From: Coenobita brevimanus
Taxonomy: Eukaryota; Arthropoda; Malacostraca; Decapoda; Coenobitidae
Direction of reading: 5' to 3'
Assembly (NCBI GenBank): GCA_032717465.1
Contig: CM064653.1
Location: 39,929,907-39,993,906 of the forward strand
DNA: 64,000 nucleotides
Made by a program: the position numbers and the translations under genes. Below are positions 10,032 through 21,010 of this stretch, in pieces. Position 1 is the first letter of the stretch, and each line of letters opens with the position of its first letter. The notes under the pieces were generated by a model. The model was given only the letters and a program-made list of their open reading frames with translations. It made no database searches and was not told the origin of the DNA.

Positions 10032-10051
10032 TTATTATTCATTTTTCACAG

Positions 10052-10219
10052 ATAATGGTACTTGGACTCAGTTATGGCTGGTGACTGACTATCATGAAAA
10101 TGGATCATTATTTGACTACTTGATGCGATACACAGTGGACACCGCGGGGATGATTCGTATGGCACTCTCCATTGCTACAGGCCTGGCTCATTTACACATG
10201 GATATAATGGGCAATAAAG
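10052..10219 (+). CDS. babo: TGF-beta/activin type I receptor (ALK4/5/7, baboon-like): kinase hinge exon
   Basis: The product is a membrane receptor serine/threonine kinase that phosphorylates Smad2/3-type Smads after activin/TGF-beta binding. The exon follows TTTTTCACAG and ends at AAAG before GTAAGT. It begins in phase 1, so the first Asp codon is split. It encodes [20 protein letters not shown], then [10 protein letters not shown] and [22 protein letters not shown] is the second half of the L45 loop, which sets Smad choice; this form belongs to ALK4/5/7, whereas BMP-type receptors differ. 'ENGSLFDYL' is the hinge/alpha-D region. Preceding exons (ligand-binding, transmembrane, GS box, N-lobe) are not in the window. 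The fly gene name is used by orthology inference. Confidence 0.92.
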
Positions 10220-10693
10220 GTAAGTTGACTGATCCTAGCAGTATCATTCATTATTATCACTTTCATCCAAATCCTGTTTCCTATCTTTAAATGGGATGAG
10301 TAGGATTCAGAAATAATTGTACTGGTCGGAGAGGAAAATGTCAAAGTTAGAAAACTGTCAACATCATGCCCCGTGAAATGCTGCCTCCAGAATCTCCAAG
10401 GAGAATGATGATAAAGTTGTTGATTTGCTGAAGCCTTTAATTTAGAATTGGTTCACCAGGAATCAACCTCCTTAGTAAGTATATTAGAAGCAGTAGCATG
10501 AACAAAGTTTTTGATGTAGTACCAAAAATACCTGGTTACTTTCTGCTGAATCCAGAGCATACAAAAGAGTAAAATAGGGGTAAAAATGTTAAGTGTAACT
10601 ACCATTATATACTCTCTGTGGTCCCAGTGATGACATGCATGGAAGTAGGGTTGCAACCTATTATCTTTGTAACTTTTGCCTGTGGGCGACTTC

Positions 10694-11067
10694 ACACTCC
10701 CTCTTCTGTCTTTCTTTCCTTCATTCTTTCCTTTTGCTTCTGCTTGTGGATGACTGTACACTGAGTGACAAGGCAAATGGTGTCCTGCACACTAGGAAAC
10801 ATTTACTACACTGGGTGGTAACCATATAACTAAATTATGGCACCTGGTGGTTTAGTGGGTAATTAAGGTGCTCCAATCGGATTGAGCCGGTGTAGGTTTA
10901 TATCCGTGGAGTGGTTGGAGTTTATTGCTCACATAATGCCACTCAGGTATGAGTGAGACTGGTCACTCTCATCTTAAATGTCAGGACCAACTTGCCTAGC
11001 CCCGGGCTCCTACGTTCCTCTATGGGGCGACATAGGATTGGATGATGAATGAATGAAAAATGAATGA
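10694..11067 (+). mobile_element. tRNA-derived composite SINE, copy S1
   Basis: The 5' arm starts CACTCCCTCTTCTGTC and contains GACAAGG...ACTAGGAAAC and GGGTGGTAACCATATAAC. The tRNA-like part begins about 10,839 with TGGTTTAGTGG (A-box-like) and GGTTTATATCC (B-box-like), which together form an internal pol III promoter. The 3' part has TCAGGACCAACTTGCCTAGC, CCCCGGGCTCCTACG and a GGATGATGAATG-type tail. It lies in receptor intron 1. Full-length relatives are S2 (13,818), S3 (40,049) and S4 (43,007). Confidence 0.75.
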
Positions 11068-11558
11068 CGTAGGGTTGGTTTGATATTACGTGTGAGTACT
11101 TACAGTACATCAGAAAAGAGAGTTTGTGTCTGGATGTTCATTAAGTTATTGTTCCTTGTAAGATTTTTAAAAATTACTTTATTTCACTTTCCCTTGTGTA
11201 AGCATGGGAAAATTATGTAGAACAGTGCTGATGATGTATTTCTGCTAGAATCATTATTTTTCACTTTCCTGTTGGCTGCAGCATACTAACTTCAATTTCA
11301 GTTTTCTTATGAACATCCTGAGATCATTTACTCCAGGTCAAGAAAACAAACTGCAGCAGGACTGCAGATGTTAAAAGATTATATTGTTTAATCCATAAGC
11401 TGCTAATTATGAACTTTGTGTTTTGTTCTGGCCCACTCCAGATGAGTTAACCAGCTCCATGAAACCTCTTGCAACCAGAGGCTTAGATGTTTTTCCAGGG
11501 ATACAGCACCATGGCATTATTGCAGTATTAACAGTATGCTTCTCTTTATGTACAACAG

Positions 11559-11734
11559 GGAAACCAGCCATAGCTCACAGAGACTTAAAAAGCAAAAACA
11601 TCCTGGTGAAATCCAATGGAACCTGCGCCATTGCGGACTTGGGCTTGGCTGTGAGGTATGATTCTGTCACTGACACGGTTGACATTGTACCCAACAACAA
11701 TCGAGTTGGGACAAAGCGCTATCTGGCCCCAGAG
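11559..11734 (+). CDS. babo: ALK4/5/7 receptor: catalytic and activation-loop exon
   Basis: Acceptor TACAACAG, donor GTAAGA; enters in phase 2 and leaves in phase 0. It encodes [18 protein letters not shown], where HRDLKSKN is the catalytic loop with the proton-acceptor Asp. Then comes IADLGLAV, with the DLG metal-binding motif that replaces DFG in TGF-beta family receptors, then the activation segment [11 protein letters not shown]. Two details differ from the usual animal sequence: three Asn codons before RVG ([12 protein letters not shown]) where one or two residues are usual, and Leu in place of Met in RYMAPE. Codons are intact and no stop is present, so both look like natural variation, but the AAC-AAC-AAT run could gain a codon by slippage. 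Confidence 0.93.
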
Positions 11735-12538
11735 GTAAGAACTGAGTGAAAACAGTGAGAAATGTAATACCTTATCTTCATGTTATACAGCTGTGCCATT
11801 AGAACAGACTGTGTGAAGGTGTATGCAAGCCCCTAATTTTTTGCACGCTTTTATGGAACACGTGTAATTGTTAGAGATGATCAGCCAGCATTGTACATTT
11901 TAGAGTGTAGTCATCAGTACCACAAAGATATAAACATGTTTCATTATCATCCTCATGTGCTGCAGAAAAGATTGTCAAAAACTACTGACTTGTCCACATC
12001 TTCACGTTATTTAATTTAATGGTATGGCACTAACTCCCAAACAGCATGCTGTGCAATACCCCTGAGGAGTATGAAGTGTTATTCTGGTTTTGTACCTTGC
12101 CTTTGAGCATGAATATTAAGTATATTTATTATTTGTACAATACCAAATTTTACTGTGAAGCAAGGAATGATAAAGGTGTACTTGATCTGTGCTGTTGCTC
12201 ACTAGGGGTTATGAAAATCTCTGTGGTCTGGATTCTTGTCAGTTAAGAAGGCTTCCTAGCACCTTTTCCTCAATGATGTATTTTTGGATCCAGCATGTAA
12301 ATATCATTTTGTACCTTGCTTATGCAGAGTATGGTGTTATTGAAATGATGTAAACAACACAGAAGACAATAGTACCATATAATTAGCAAAATACTCATTT
12401 AGGGAGAGATTTTGGGAAGCTTCCTGAGCTGACAAGAATGTGACCAGTCAGCTTATCCTCTGGGCAATGTAGGAGGGTGTTGTAACAAATTTTTCTTCTT
12501 ACCTAATTGGATACTATTCTCCCCCTTCCCCCGCCCCC

Positions 12539-12540
<2 letters not shown>

Positions 12541-12574
<34 letters not shown>
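12541..12574. repeat. (TG)17 microsatellite
   Basis: Uninterrupted TG run in receptor intron 2. Confidence 0.9.
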
Positions 12575-12577
<3 letters not shown>

Positions 12578-12888
12578 ACCAAGCTGTGATATGCAGGAAA
12601 TGAGCTATGCTTGTGGGGTTATGTCTCTCTTTCTCAATAAGTCAGCTTTTGCTTTGAATTCGTTAAAGTTTTTGGACTGGATGATTTCTTTGTCCAGGCT
12701 GTTCCACAGGTCCTTGCATCTATATAGAAAACAATATTTCTTGATATCCATCACGCAACTTGACTTTTTCAGTTTCATTCTGTGCCCTTTTGTTACTCTC
12801 CCACCTCATACAAACAGATCTTCTCTGTCAGTTTTCTCTACTCTTATCTTGGCCCTGAACACTGCAATCATGTCATCTCTCTCTCTCC
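12575..12888 (-). pseudogene. CR1/L2-like LINE, ORF2 C-terminal fragment
   Basis: Minus-strand translation reads RRERDDMIAVFRAKI, then an in-frame stop, GHRMKLKKSS, DIKKYCFLYRCKDLWNSLDK and NFNEFKAKADLL. This is the typical end of CR1/L2-type ORF2 ('RGH..KL.K', 'K.CF..R....WNSLP', 'FK..LD'). At the right it meets an inverted SINE. It lies in receptor intron 2, opposite to the gene. Confidence 0.6.
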
Positions 12889-13085
12889 TGACATTTAAGA
12901 TGAGAGTGACCAGCTTCACACATCACTGAGTGGCAGTTCTTGAGCAATAAACCCCAACCACCCTTTGGATATAAACCTACACAGGCTTAATGTGACTGGA
13001 GCGCTTTAATCACCCACCATAATTTGGTTATACGGTTACCACCCAGTGTGGGAAATGGTTTCCTGGTTTACAGGAAACCATTTAC
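12889..13085 (-). mobile_element. tRNA-derived composite SINE, copy S5 (partial, inverted)
   Basis: The reverse complement matches S1-S4 from the mid 5' arm (GGAAACC...) through CACCCA-type A-box and TTTATATCC B-box sequence to CTGGTCACTCTCATCTTA. The 3' tail is missing, replaced by the LINE fragment boundary. Confidence 0.65.
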
Positions 13086-13817
13086 AGATATTTAACCCCC
13101 CCCCAGAACATTTGGTTTATTAAAAAAAAAAAAAAACAACAACAAGAAAACCATGGTTTAAACCAGTCCTCCTTGGAATTAACTCTTCCATGTGTTCTGC
13201 AAAGTACAAGTAGGGAAAATATCTGAAGTGAGGTTAATGCAATAAAGGTTGAACTGATGGAATGCTTATGTTTGTATATGTCAGTCTGTATGTCAGTGGC
13301 ATTAACTGACAAGGTATGTAATAATATATGCAAATAAAAGGAGATACTACCAGCACGCACATTATATGTTTGCCACAGCTTAGGTTTCACATCCAAGGCA
13401 CAGGGTAGATGTATATCACAAGGTGAAGGAGCTAACACTGTTATTATTGTAACTGGGAGAAAACAGGAGACAGACATAAGTAGGGCCAACAAGGGGAAGG
13501 ATGCTGTGGTGTGCCTGTGATAACTACTTAGGCTCCACAGTGCATTTAGTGTATGGGCTAACTTCAGATAAGTTGCCAAAATGAAATACAATTCTTGCTA
13601 TTTAAAAAGTATACAGTAGGGTCTACCTGTATTAATTTGTCCTGTTGCATTAGCAGCTTAACATTCATGACAAGATCAGAAAGAATTCGAGTATCAATGC
13701 AGTCTTGAATATTCACACAACATTCATGGGAAATTACTGCTGAAGCAAGGAAAAACTCTTCACTCATAGAAATCCCAGTGTATTTGTGCAGCTTTAAAAT
13801 AGAATATATTATAGGTA

Positions 13818-14186
13818 CACTCCCTCTTTTGTCTTTCCTTCATTCTTTCCTCTTCCTTCTGCCTATGGGTGACTACACTGAGTTACAAGCCAAATGGTTT
13901 CCTTTACACTAAGGAACCATTTACTGTGCTGGGTGGTAACCAACAACCATGTAACCAAATTATGGTACCTGGTGGGTTAGTGGGTAATTAAGGCACTCCA
14001 ATCTAATTGAGCCTGTGTAGGTTTATATCCAAGGAGTGGTTGGGGTTTATTGCTCATGTAATGTCATTCAGGGATGAGTGAGGCTGGTCACTCACGTCTT
14101 AAATGTCAGGACCAACTTGCCTAGCCCCGGGTTCCTACGCTTCTCCATGGGGCGACATAGGAATGGATGATGGATGGATGGATGGA
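13818..14186 (+). mobile_element. tRNA-derived composite SINE, copy S2
   Basis: Complete copy in receptor intron 2: pyrimidine-rich 5' arm, GGTTTAGTGGGTAATTAAGG at the A box, GGTTTATATCC at the B box, CCCCGGGTTCCTACGC, and a (GGAT)n tail ending near 14,186. Confidence 0.75.
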
Positions 14187-14477
14187 GTATAGTATTAACA
14201 TTTGGCACTGACTTGTGGGTTATGAAGACCCTGCACACAGTGGGGTTAGCAGCTTATGTATAAAAGAACCCTCATTCAGCTGCACATAACCCACAGATCA
14301 TAATTTCATGGATAACTTGTAGCATTCTTGGAGGAAAAATTAATGTTGAGTGGAAGAGTTGGGCCAAAGGGAGCAATTCATCCTTTCTGTGGTTTGGCTC
14401 TACTAGCCTATAGTGTTAGTAATATGGAAAATTGCTACAGTAGTAATGATTAATGAACTTCATATATATCTTTCCAG

Positions 14478-14583
14478 TGTTTGGATGAGTCAATGAATAT
14501 GAACCACATTGACTCCTTCAAAAGAGCAGATGTGTATGCACTGGGGCTAGTGTACTGGGAGATAGCCAGGCGATGCAATACAG
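14478..14583 (+). CDS. babo: ALK4/5/7 receptor: C-lobe exon after the APE motif
   Basis: Acceptor ATCTTTCCAG, donor GTAAGG; phase 0 in, phase 1 out. It encodes [20 protein letters not shown], then [16 protein letters not shown], which is the alpha-F helix region with the FKRAD..A.GLV.WE.ARRC signature of type I receptors. The first residue after APE is Cys (TGT), where related receptors have Val; this follows directly from the splice sites and no alternative AG restores Val. Confidence 0.92.
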
Positions 14584-15190
14584 GTAAGGCAAATTAGTGT
14601 GCACATTATCCAGATATTTAATTCAGAATAGTAAATAACAACATACTTCTATGTATTAGCCTCTACTTTTAATTTATGCCATGAACTTACTGGATGTTCG
14701 TAAATTGAACATGTATCTGCCAAAATACCGATGTATGACAAAATTTCACACTCTAGATCTCTCATTTTCATTAAATTTCTGATCATCATCATTGTCATTG
14801 TTGCTGGTGCTTTGATCCATTTATGAACTTCCCCTATTAAATGGTTCTGACAGATCTACCTCCAGGCCACTTTGTGATAACATACCTCTTGTACTTCATG
14901 GACACTACTCTTTCTCTTCCATCTCTCTTGTCAGTTCTTTTTCTTCCATACCACATGTGGTCTGCCTTTTCCGTCATTACCCTTAGTCTCACTTTCAAAG
15001 ACTTTGCTTGGCATCCTTTCTTATGAACATCCTTTGAAATTGGTTATACCATGTCAGTGCTTTCGTTTTTCCAATCAGTAATTTGGCAGCTCATTCCTGT
15101 TGCAATTCCATTCCAGAATGTATATAAATTTCTCTGTCATTTACACCTTTTAGTTGCTGAACCCTGCAGTTATTGGTGTGTGTGTGTGTA

Positions 15191-15256
15191 TCTGTCTGTC
15201 TATCTATCTATCTATCTATCTATCAATCACTCTGTCTATCTATATATATATATATG
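15191..15256. repeat. (TATC)n / (TA)n microsatellite
   Basis: TCTG and TATC units followed by a TA run, in receptor intron 3. Confidence 0.85.
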
Positions 15257-15365
15257 TATGTCCTGCCAAAAAGGTCCAAGGTTCACTTCCATACGTTAGG
15301 GTTGGTATCACAATACAGTACTGTCAAGCAGTGACTTTTTTACTTCCATATTCACTTCCATCATG

Positions 15366-15440
15366 CAATCCTATGCTGCCCCATGAGGAGTGTAGGAGCC
15401 CAGGGCTAGGCATGTTGGTTCTGACATTAAAGTTGAGAGT
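15366..15440 (-). mobile_element. SINE 3' fragment, inverted
   Basis: The reverse complement contains GTCAGAACCAACATGCCTAG and CTGGGCTCCTACACTCC, matching the 3' part of SINEs S1-S4. Confidence 0.5.
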
Positions 15441-15587
15441 TAAATATACAGTACATGGTGATGATGACGATGATATATATATATATATATATATATATAC
15501 ATTTCCTTTCAAGTTGCTCAACATTTGAGGGTTTGTGACTTTACTTCATGATTTTTGTTATATTAACCCTGCTTATCTCTTTTCAAG

Positions 15588-15721
15588 GTGGTGGGTGTGA
15601 GGAGTATCAGCTGCCATATTATGATATGCTCCCCAATGATCCCACCATAGAAGAAGTGCGAAAGGTTGTGTGTACTTACAAGCAGCGCCCAGTTATACCA
15701 AACAAGTGGCAGTCTTGTGAG
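15588..15721 (+). CDS. babo: ALK4/5/7 receptor: alpha-G region exon
   Basis: Acceptor CTTTTCAAG, donor GTTAGT; phase 2 in, phase 0 out. It encodes [31 protein letters not shown] and IPNKWQSCE. The 'YQLPYYD..P.DP..EE.RKVVC...RP.IPN.WQSCE' block is diagnostic of type I receptors. The joined sequence at the preceding boundary reads [11 protein letters not shown]. The next intron is 6.75 kb and full of transposons. Confidence 0.93.
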
Positions 15722-16289
15722 GTTAGTTTTATGTATTTATTTTTATTTTTCATAGACTGCAGTGTTCATTACATGATATGTGAGAACAGGTGTTGACTGT
15801 ATCAGTCATACCAGTTAGGGATAGCCTTGTTTTCAAAGATGAGGGGCCAAAATGGAGGTCAGCAACCAGAAGGTTGGAGGGCTGAACTCTAATCTTAAAT
15901 TAGTTACCTAGGAAACATAACTAAGTTTAGTTCCTTGAGGAATGCACTCCAGCGGTATCATCAGTATCAAGAGGAATGGCTAAACAGACGAAGAGGTATT
16001 CCAGTACTATATCAGTGTTGGGTACGACAGGCCAATGGTAACCATCATTACCCTTGAAGAAGGTTTGTGACCTCTGAAGGGATCTATTATCATACAACGT
16101 AGACTGTAGTGATTTATTACCTTGTGTAATTGGGCCTGAAATTGGCACTGTCATTCTTGGGTGCATGCTAGGACACAGTGTCTTAGGTTGATGACCACAT
16201 GGGCGTGACCCTGCAGTGGGTTGGTAAAGTTGTCTCATACACCTGCCTGGACGTAATGTCTGAAAGTGAGGGATTGATGAACCTGTAAG

Positions 16290-18626
16290 CATGGACTCAC
16301 AGAGGTTGGCATCTGAAGTTCAGAGGAGGAAAGACAGGAATATGAGACTCAGTGCTCTTTTTATAGTAGGTAAGACAGCAGATTGCTTAGTTAGAAATGC
16401 TAAAGCAGTGTGTGGTGTGGGAAGAGTAACAACAAAGAAGAAAGGGATGGCATGGTGAGATGAAGAGGTTAAGAGAGCAGTGGAGGAAAAGAGGAAGTGG
16501 AGCAAGTGGCTAGAGTGGTTACAGGACAGGGGTTCAGTTGAAAAGAACTGAATATATTGAGAGCAAGAAGCACATAAAGAGATTAGTAAAGAGGAAAAAG
16601 AGGGAGGTAAATGATGATCTAGAAAGAAAAATGAATGCAAACTACTCTAAAAATAGGAAGTTATTCTGGAAAGAGGTGTGGAAATGTAGAGGTGAAAGCG
16701 GAAAGAGGTTTGAGAGTGTGAAGGGTGTGAGTGGTGGATTATTAACCCATGGGGATGAAGTGGGAACCAGATGGAAAAAATATTTTGAAAGCCTGATGAA
16801 TGGGAATAGAGAGTGGAGAGGTACTGTAAATATGATTTGTTTTGGGGGTGTGCAGAGAAGGAATGCAGTGCCAAGAAACATGACACTTGCACAGGTGAAG
16901 AGTGCTGTGAAACAGCTGAAAAATGGGAAAGCAGCTGGGGCTGATGAGGTGTATGCAGAAACAATTAAGTGTAGCAGTGAGAGTGGAATGGATTGCTTGT
17001 TGGAGATATGTAAGATGGCATGGTTGAGTGAAACTGTGCCAGGAGAGTGGAAAAATGCTGTGATTGTACCCCAGTACAAAAATAAAGGTGAGCATAGTGA
17101 GTGCAAGAATTGTTGTGTCATAAGTTTATTGAGTGTGGTTGGGAAGGTTTATGGAAGAATTATTATAAAGTAAGAGAGATATCAGAAGTCCGAGTGATGA
17201 ACGAGGTGGCTTTAGGAGTGGCAGAGGATGTGTGGATCAAATATTTGGAGTGAGACAGATAGTGGAGAAGGCATGTGAGAAGGACAATAGGGTGTTTATG
17301 GCATTTATGGATCTGGAAAAAGCATACGACAAAGTAGACAGAGAAAGATCTTGGAAGGTTTTGTACATGTATGGTGTGGATGATGAGCTGCTAGGTGCTG
17401 TCAAGAGTTTTTATGATGGTGGTGAAGCATGTGTAAAGGTTGATGGGCATCTAAGTGAATGGTTCACGATCATTGTGGGCGTGCAACAAGGTTGTGTGAT
17501 GTATATATGGATGGGGTGATGAGAGAAGTAAAAACACGAGTAATGGAGAGGGGAATGGTGTTGGTAATGAATGGTGATGGATGGAATGTCTCAAATTTGT
17601 TGTATGCTGATGATGCAGTACTGCTTGCAAATACCAGACAAGAACTTGGTAGACTAGTGCAGAGTTTTGCTGATGTCTGTGAATGTCGTGCCTTGAGGGT
17701 AAATGTGGAAAAGAGTAAAGTGATGGTTATTGAGAGAGAAGGTGACTCCTAGTGCGATATTGCAGCAAATGGAGAGAGACTGGCATTGATGAGACAGTTC
17801 AGATACCTTGACACAGTGATAGAAAAGAGAGAAAAATGTGCAAAAGAAGTGGAAAGTAGAGTGACACAAGGATGAAAAGTGGCTGGCGCAGTAAAGGCCT
17901 TGATAAGAAACAGAGGCTTGAGTGTTGCAGCTGCATGAGGCTTGCCTGAAGGAGTGTTAGTGCCATCTTTGACATATGGATGCGAGACCATGGTGTGGCA
18001 TGAAAATGAAAAGTCATGAGTGAGAGCAGTGGAGATGGGACTGCTGAGGAGTTTATGTGGAGTACAGAGAGTGGATAGGATACGAAATAATATGATTCAT
18101 GAAAGATGTGGAGTAAGGAAGTCTGTGGACACCAGAATCAATGAGAGTGTACTGAGATGGTATGGTCATGTGGAGAGAATGGATGACAACAGAGTGGTGA
18201 AAAAGGTATATCTGAGCAAATTTGAAGGAGGGAAGAAGCAAAGTAGACCAAGGAGAAGGTGGAGGGATCTGGTGGATGAGTGTGTAAGGAAGAGAGGTTT
18301 GGAAGTTGGTGATGCTTGGGGACTGACAAGAGATCGAGCTGGCTAGATGAATATTGTGAGGAGAAGCACATGATCAGGGATTTGGCACCCCTTTTTAATG
18401 TGACAGCGTCCAGATTGACTCCATCAGATACGTTTGTGAAGCTATAGAACGTGGTGAATGTTTTTGGCATATCAGATAGAGCCAGGATGCCGGGGGCATG
18501 AATGATGAGTGAATGGAAGCTTGGCCCATTGGAGTGGGCAAATTTGGGCTGTTTGGACATTGCTACTCCTCACCCTGTCCTAGGGTAGGAAAGAGGTCTG
18601 GATGATGATGATGATGATGATGATGA
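16290..18626 (+). mobile_element. RTE-like non-LTR retrotransposon, degraded, in receptor intron 4
   Basis: It keeps the order of an RTE ORF. First the linker after the endonuclease (DEEVKRAVEEKRK near 16,460), then RT motifs: VKQLKNGKAAGADE (16,900-16,955), ISLLSVVGKVYGRI (17,120-17,165), FMAFMDLEKAYDKVDRE (17,300-17,345, palm Asp), VQQGCVM and LLYADDAVLL (about 17,600-17,630, catalytic YADD). The end of the ORF has RWYGHVERMD (18,155-18,185). Frameshifts near 17,170 and 17,500 and stops near 17,750-18,020 break it. Between QQGCVM and YMDGV about seven codons are lost. The 3' end is a (GAT)n array at 18,599-18,626. Confidence 0.75.
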
Positions 18627-18719
18627 AGAAGACGCCAGTGGCCTTGGGGGTGATCATTTTAACAGATGATGGGATGAGAAATAGTATACTCCTCCACAAT
18701 TTTTAAAATCTGACATTAA

Positions 18720-20332
18720 CCCCTAAACCGCTGGGTTGTTTTGGCGCTCCTTGCGTGTCCCGCGAGAATATTCGCGCTCCGACAGACTTTGTAAAAATAT
18801 TTGCCAAAAATCAGTTATTAGTCCTAGAATATTATAATTACATATGCATATGGCACATACCTTCAGCTTTCTCCCGGGATGTTTGTTGAGCCTTCATCGA
18901 GTACCATAGGACTTGTGGAGACTTCTGAAGTTGGGTAATGAAGTCTCCACTTTACACTTCCCAACATCCCGTAATATGATTACCACAGCCTGATATTATC
19001 ACTAGAAACACTATTCTATGATTTTCAAATAGTTTGGAATCCATACACCAAAAAAAAAAACACTGTGAAAGCAATGAAAATTACGAGCGCATATGAGCTT
19101 CCCACTTGCGCTCGTTCCCTGCCGGTATTCTGCCATTTATTATTCATAAACACACACACACTTTATATTCTTATTACTTTATTACACTTATATATATATA
19201 CAGTACTTATCCATAAGTTTCCTTCAGTAATAGTACTTTTTTTTTCATTCTCGTTCAGGAAACTAGCGTAGAGAGCAAAGCTTTGACTGTCATTACTCCA
19301 AGTATTTGTACTCATATTCTTATATTAGTAATTATTTACATTTCTATTTTATTTACAGTATGTTATACACTGTCACTTCCAGTAAATAAGGGCTCCTTTC
19401 CCTTGGAGCCAGGATGAACTTGGAACACTGAAGCACTCATAGTTTATCACCATTTCCTCCACTGGCTCATCACACGATTCACCAGAAAGATTGTAGTCAC
19501 TGTCCATCATTATCATGGATAAATTAGCCAGTTCATGCTCCACAGGAGAGTCATTTAGACCTTTACCCCTTCCCACATGAGGTTTAGTAGGGGTAGAGGT
19601 CACAGGGCCCTCTAGAAGTGGCGGAAATGGAGGGGCGCGAGTGCTATGTGCTTTCATCTCAAGAAACAACACTGAAGAAAATGACGAGGCGGATATAGGG
19701 CCCCCCAAGGGTTTCCAACGTCAGTGAGGTGACAGCTGCTAATTTATATGCTGTGAAATGATTGGCAGGAAATTAGGTAGTTCCAGGTGAATGTAAATGT
19801 CACTTAGGCTTCTCCCTTCCTTTCTTTTATATATTTTTATTATGAGAATAGATTATACGGCATATTTCAAGGGGAAATTACCAGGGAAAATTAGCAAACA
19901 AGTGCACGTGGGGTGTTGCCAGGTGATAATTAGCCAACTCCAGGTGTATGGCACTATCAGTTACCTAATTTTTTTTTTTGGTGTGTATTATTTTGTATAA
20001 GAATAGGGCATAGGGCTTATTTCAATGGATGAAATCTGTGGAAAATTCTGGGGAAGATTTGCTTATCGCAGCACCGCTGGGCAGGTGAGAGGAGAGGGTA
20101 ATGGAGGGGAGGTAGGGAGGGGAGTCAAGAACGGGGATAAATAGCTAAATTGTCAACAGATGACATTAGCAGTGCTGACTATTGTTGGACACTGGCAGTA
20201 CTGATAGATGATACAAACCACCACTTGAAAGCCCGGGCGAATTCAAAATAACACAGAATCGCAAAAGTGATGCCCCGTGGTATGATCCATTGCTCCTGAG
20301 CGTCACGAAAGTGACGCCCTGTGGTTAAGGGG
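18720..20332. mobile_element. piggyBac-like TTAA element, copy B
   Basis: TTAA lies at 18,716-18,719 and 20,333-20,336. The left end CCCCTAAACCGC and the right end GTGGTTAAGGGG (CCCCTTAACCAC in reverse) are inverted repeats, and subterminal GACGC/GTCAC motifs match copy A. On the minus strand 19,708-19,373 is open and encodes GPVTSTPTKPH, KGLNDSPVEHEL and SDYNLSGESCDEPVEE; the acidic stretch resembles the N-terminal region of piggyBac transposases. Part of that frame is similar to one inside the TTAA element at 23,037-23,698. No catalytic domain remains. Confidence 0.75.
19373..19708 (-). pseudogene. Possible N-terminal remnant of a piggyBac-like transposase
   Basis: 111 codons open in copy B. 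The segment TSTPTKPHVGRGKGLNDS is similar to TSTPAKPLSEDTRKGLSDS, encoded at 23,245-23,457 in another TTAA element of opposite orientation. Similar peptide-level spacing in two differently diverged elements suggests a once-coding sequence. It lacks any catalytic Asp block, and function is inferred only from the element type. Confidence 0.4.
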
Positions 20333-20730
20333 TTAAACCTCCTGTCACCATTTAGAATGCCTGGGTGGTGTTGAAGTGGATTATGTGCGTACATCCTAAG
20401 GGTGCCCTCAAAGAGAGTGCACAGAGTGAAAATGCATATCTGGTGTGTATTGTTATTCCTACCATCCTGATGAAATGAGTACAAATCTGAGAGATGGTTG
20501 ACTTTTGATCTCCAGCTTTGTAGTTGGAATGTTGCCTCTTTAGTGTGTGCAATTGAAATATTATAGTTGTACTTGATTCTTAATTTCTTCTTTCCAAATT
20601 CTTTCAGTCATTGAAGACACTGCTTACTTAACAGAGAATACTAGCCTCCATAATACTACTTGAGGAGATATGGTGCAGTATTAATTACTGCAGTCCACTT
20701 TCTCACATACACATAACCTTTGCCTATATA

Positions 20731-20885
20731 CTATCGCCCAAAAAAGTATACTTACTCACATGAACGCGGGACTCCACAATGAGTAGAGCGATTCGAGTAA
20801 TGTCAGTATTCCATAAAGTATTTTGTTGTCCGTCGTGTCGAAATGACTCACGCCACTTTAGTAAGGATACTTTTTTGAGCGATAG
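20731..20885. mobile_element. 155 bp MITE with ~26 bp inverted ends (TA target)
   Basis: The left end CTATCGCCCAAAAAAGTAT and the right end reversed CTATCGCTCAAAAAAGTAT match over about 26 bases with two differences, and TA flanks both sides. The size, long terminal repeats and TA target fit a Tc1/mariner-type MITE. It lies in receptor intron 4. Confidence 0.8.
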
Positions 20886-21010
20886 TAGTCATTTCTCTTT
20901 TAGATTTTAGGGTTTGTACAAGCAAAATGCTACTAAAAGGGAAACAACTTGAAGTGAGACATGCTCGTGGTTCACAAGACAGTGTTCACATAATTATCGT
21001 TGTTGAATTA

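Noticed and set aside
1..10051. Missing N-terminal receptor exons in the first 10 kb
   Set aside because: I looked for the N-lobe sequence that should precede NGTWTQ and for the GS box on the + strand and found nothing; the region is filled by transposons.
13082..13591. 169 residue minus-strand frame in receptor intron 2
   Set aside because: It overlaps an inverted SINE and an A/T run, with no domain, no splice support and no similarity that I recognise.
16642..17121. Minus-strand frames of 105-159 residues opposite the intron 4 RT
   Set aside because: They are antisense shadows of the RT coding sequence, as are those opposite 36,465-37,271 and 55,838-58,735.
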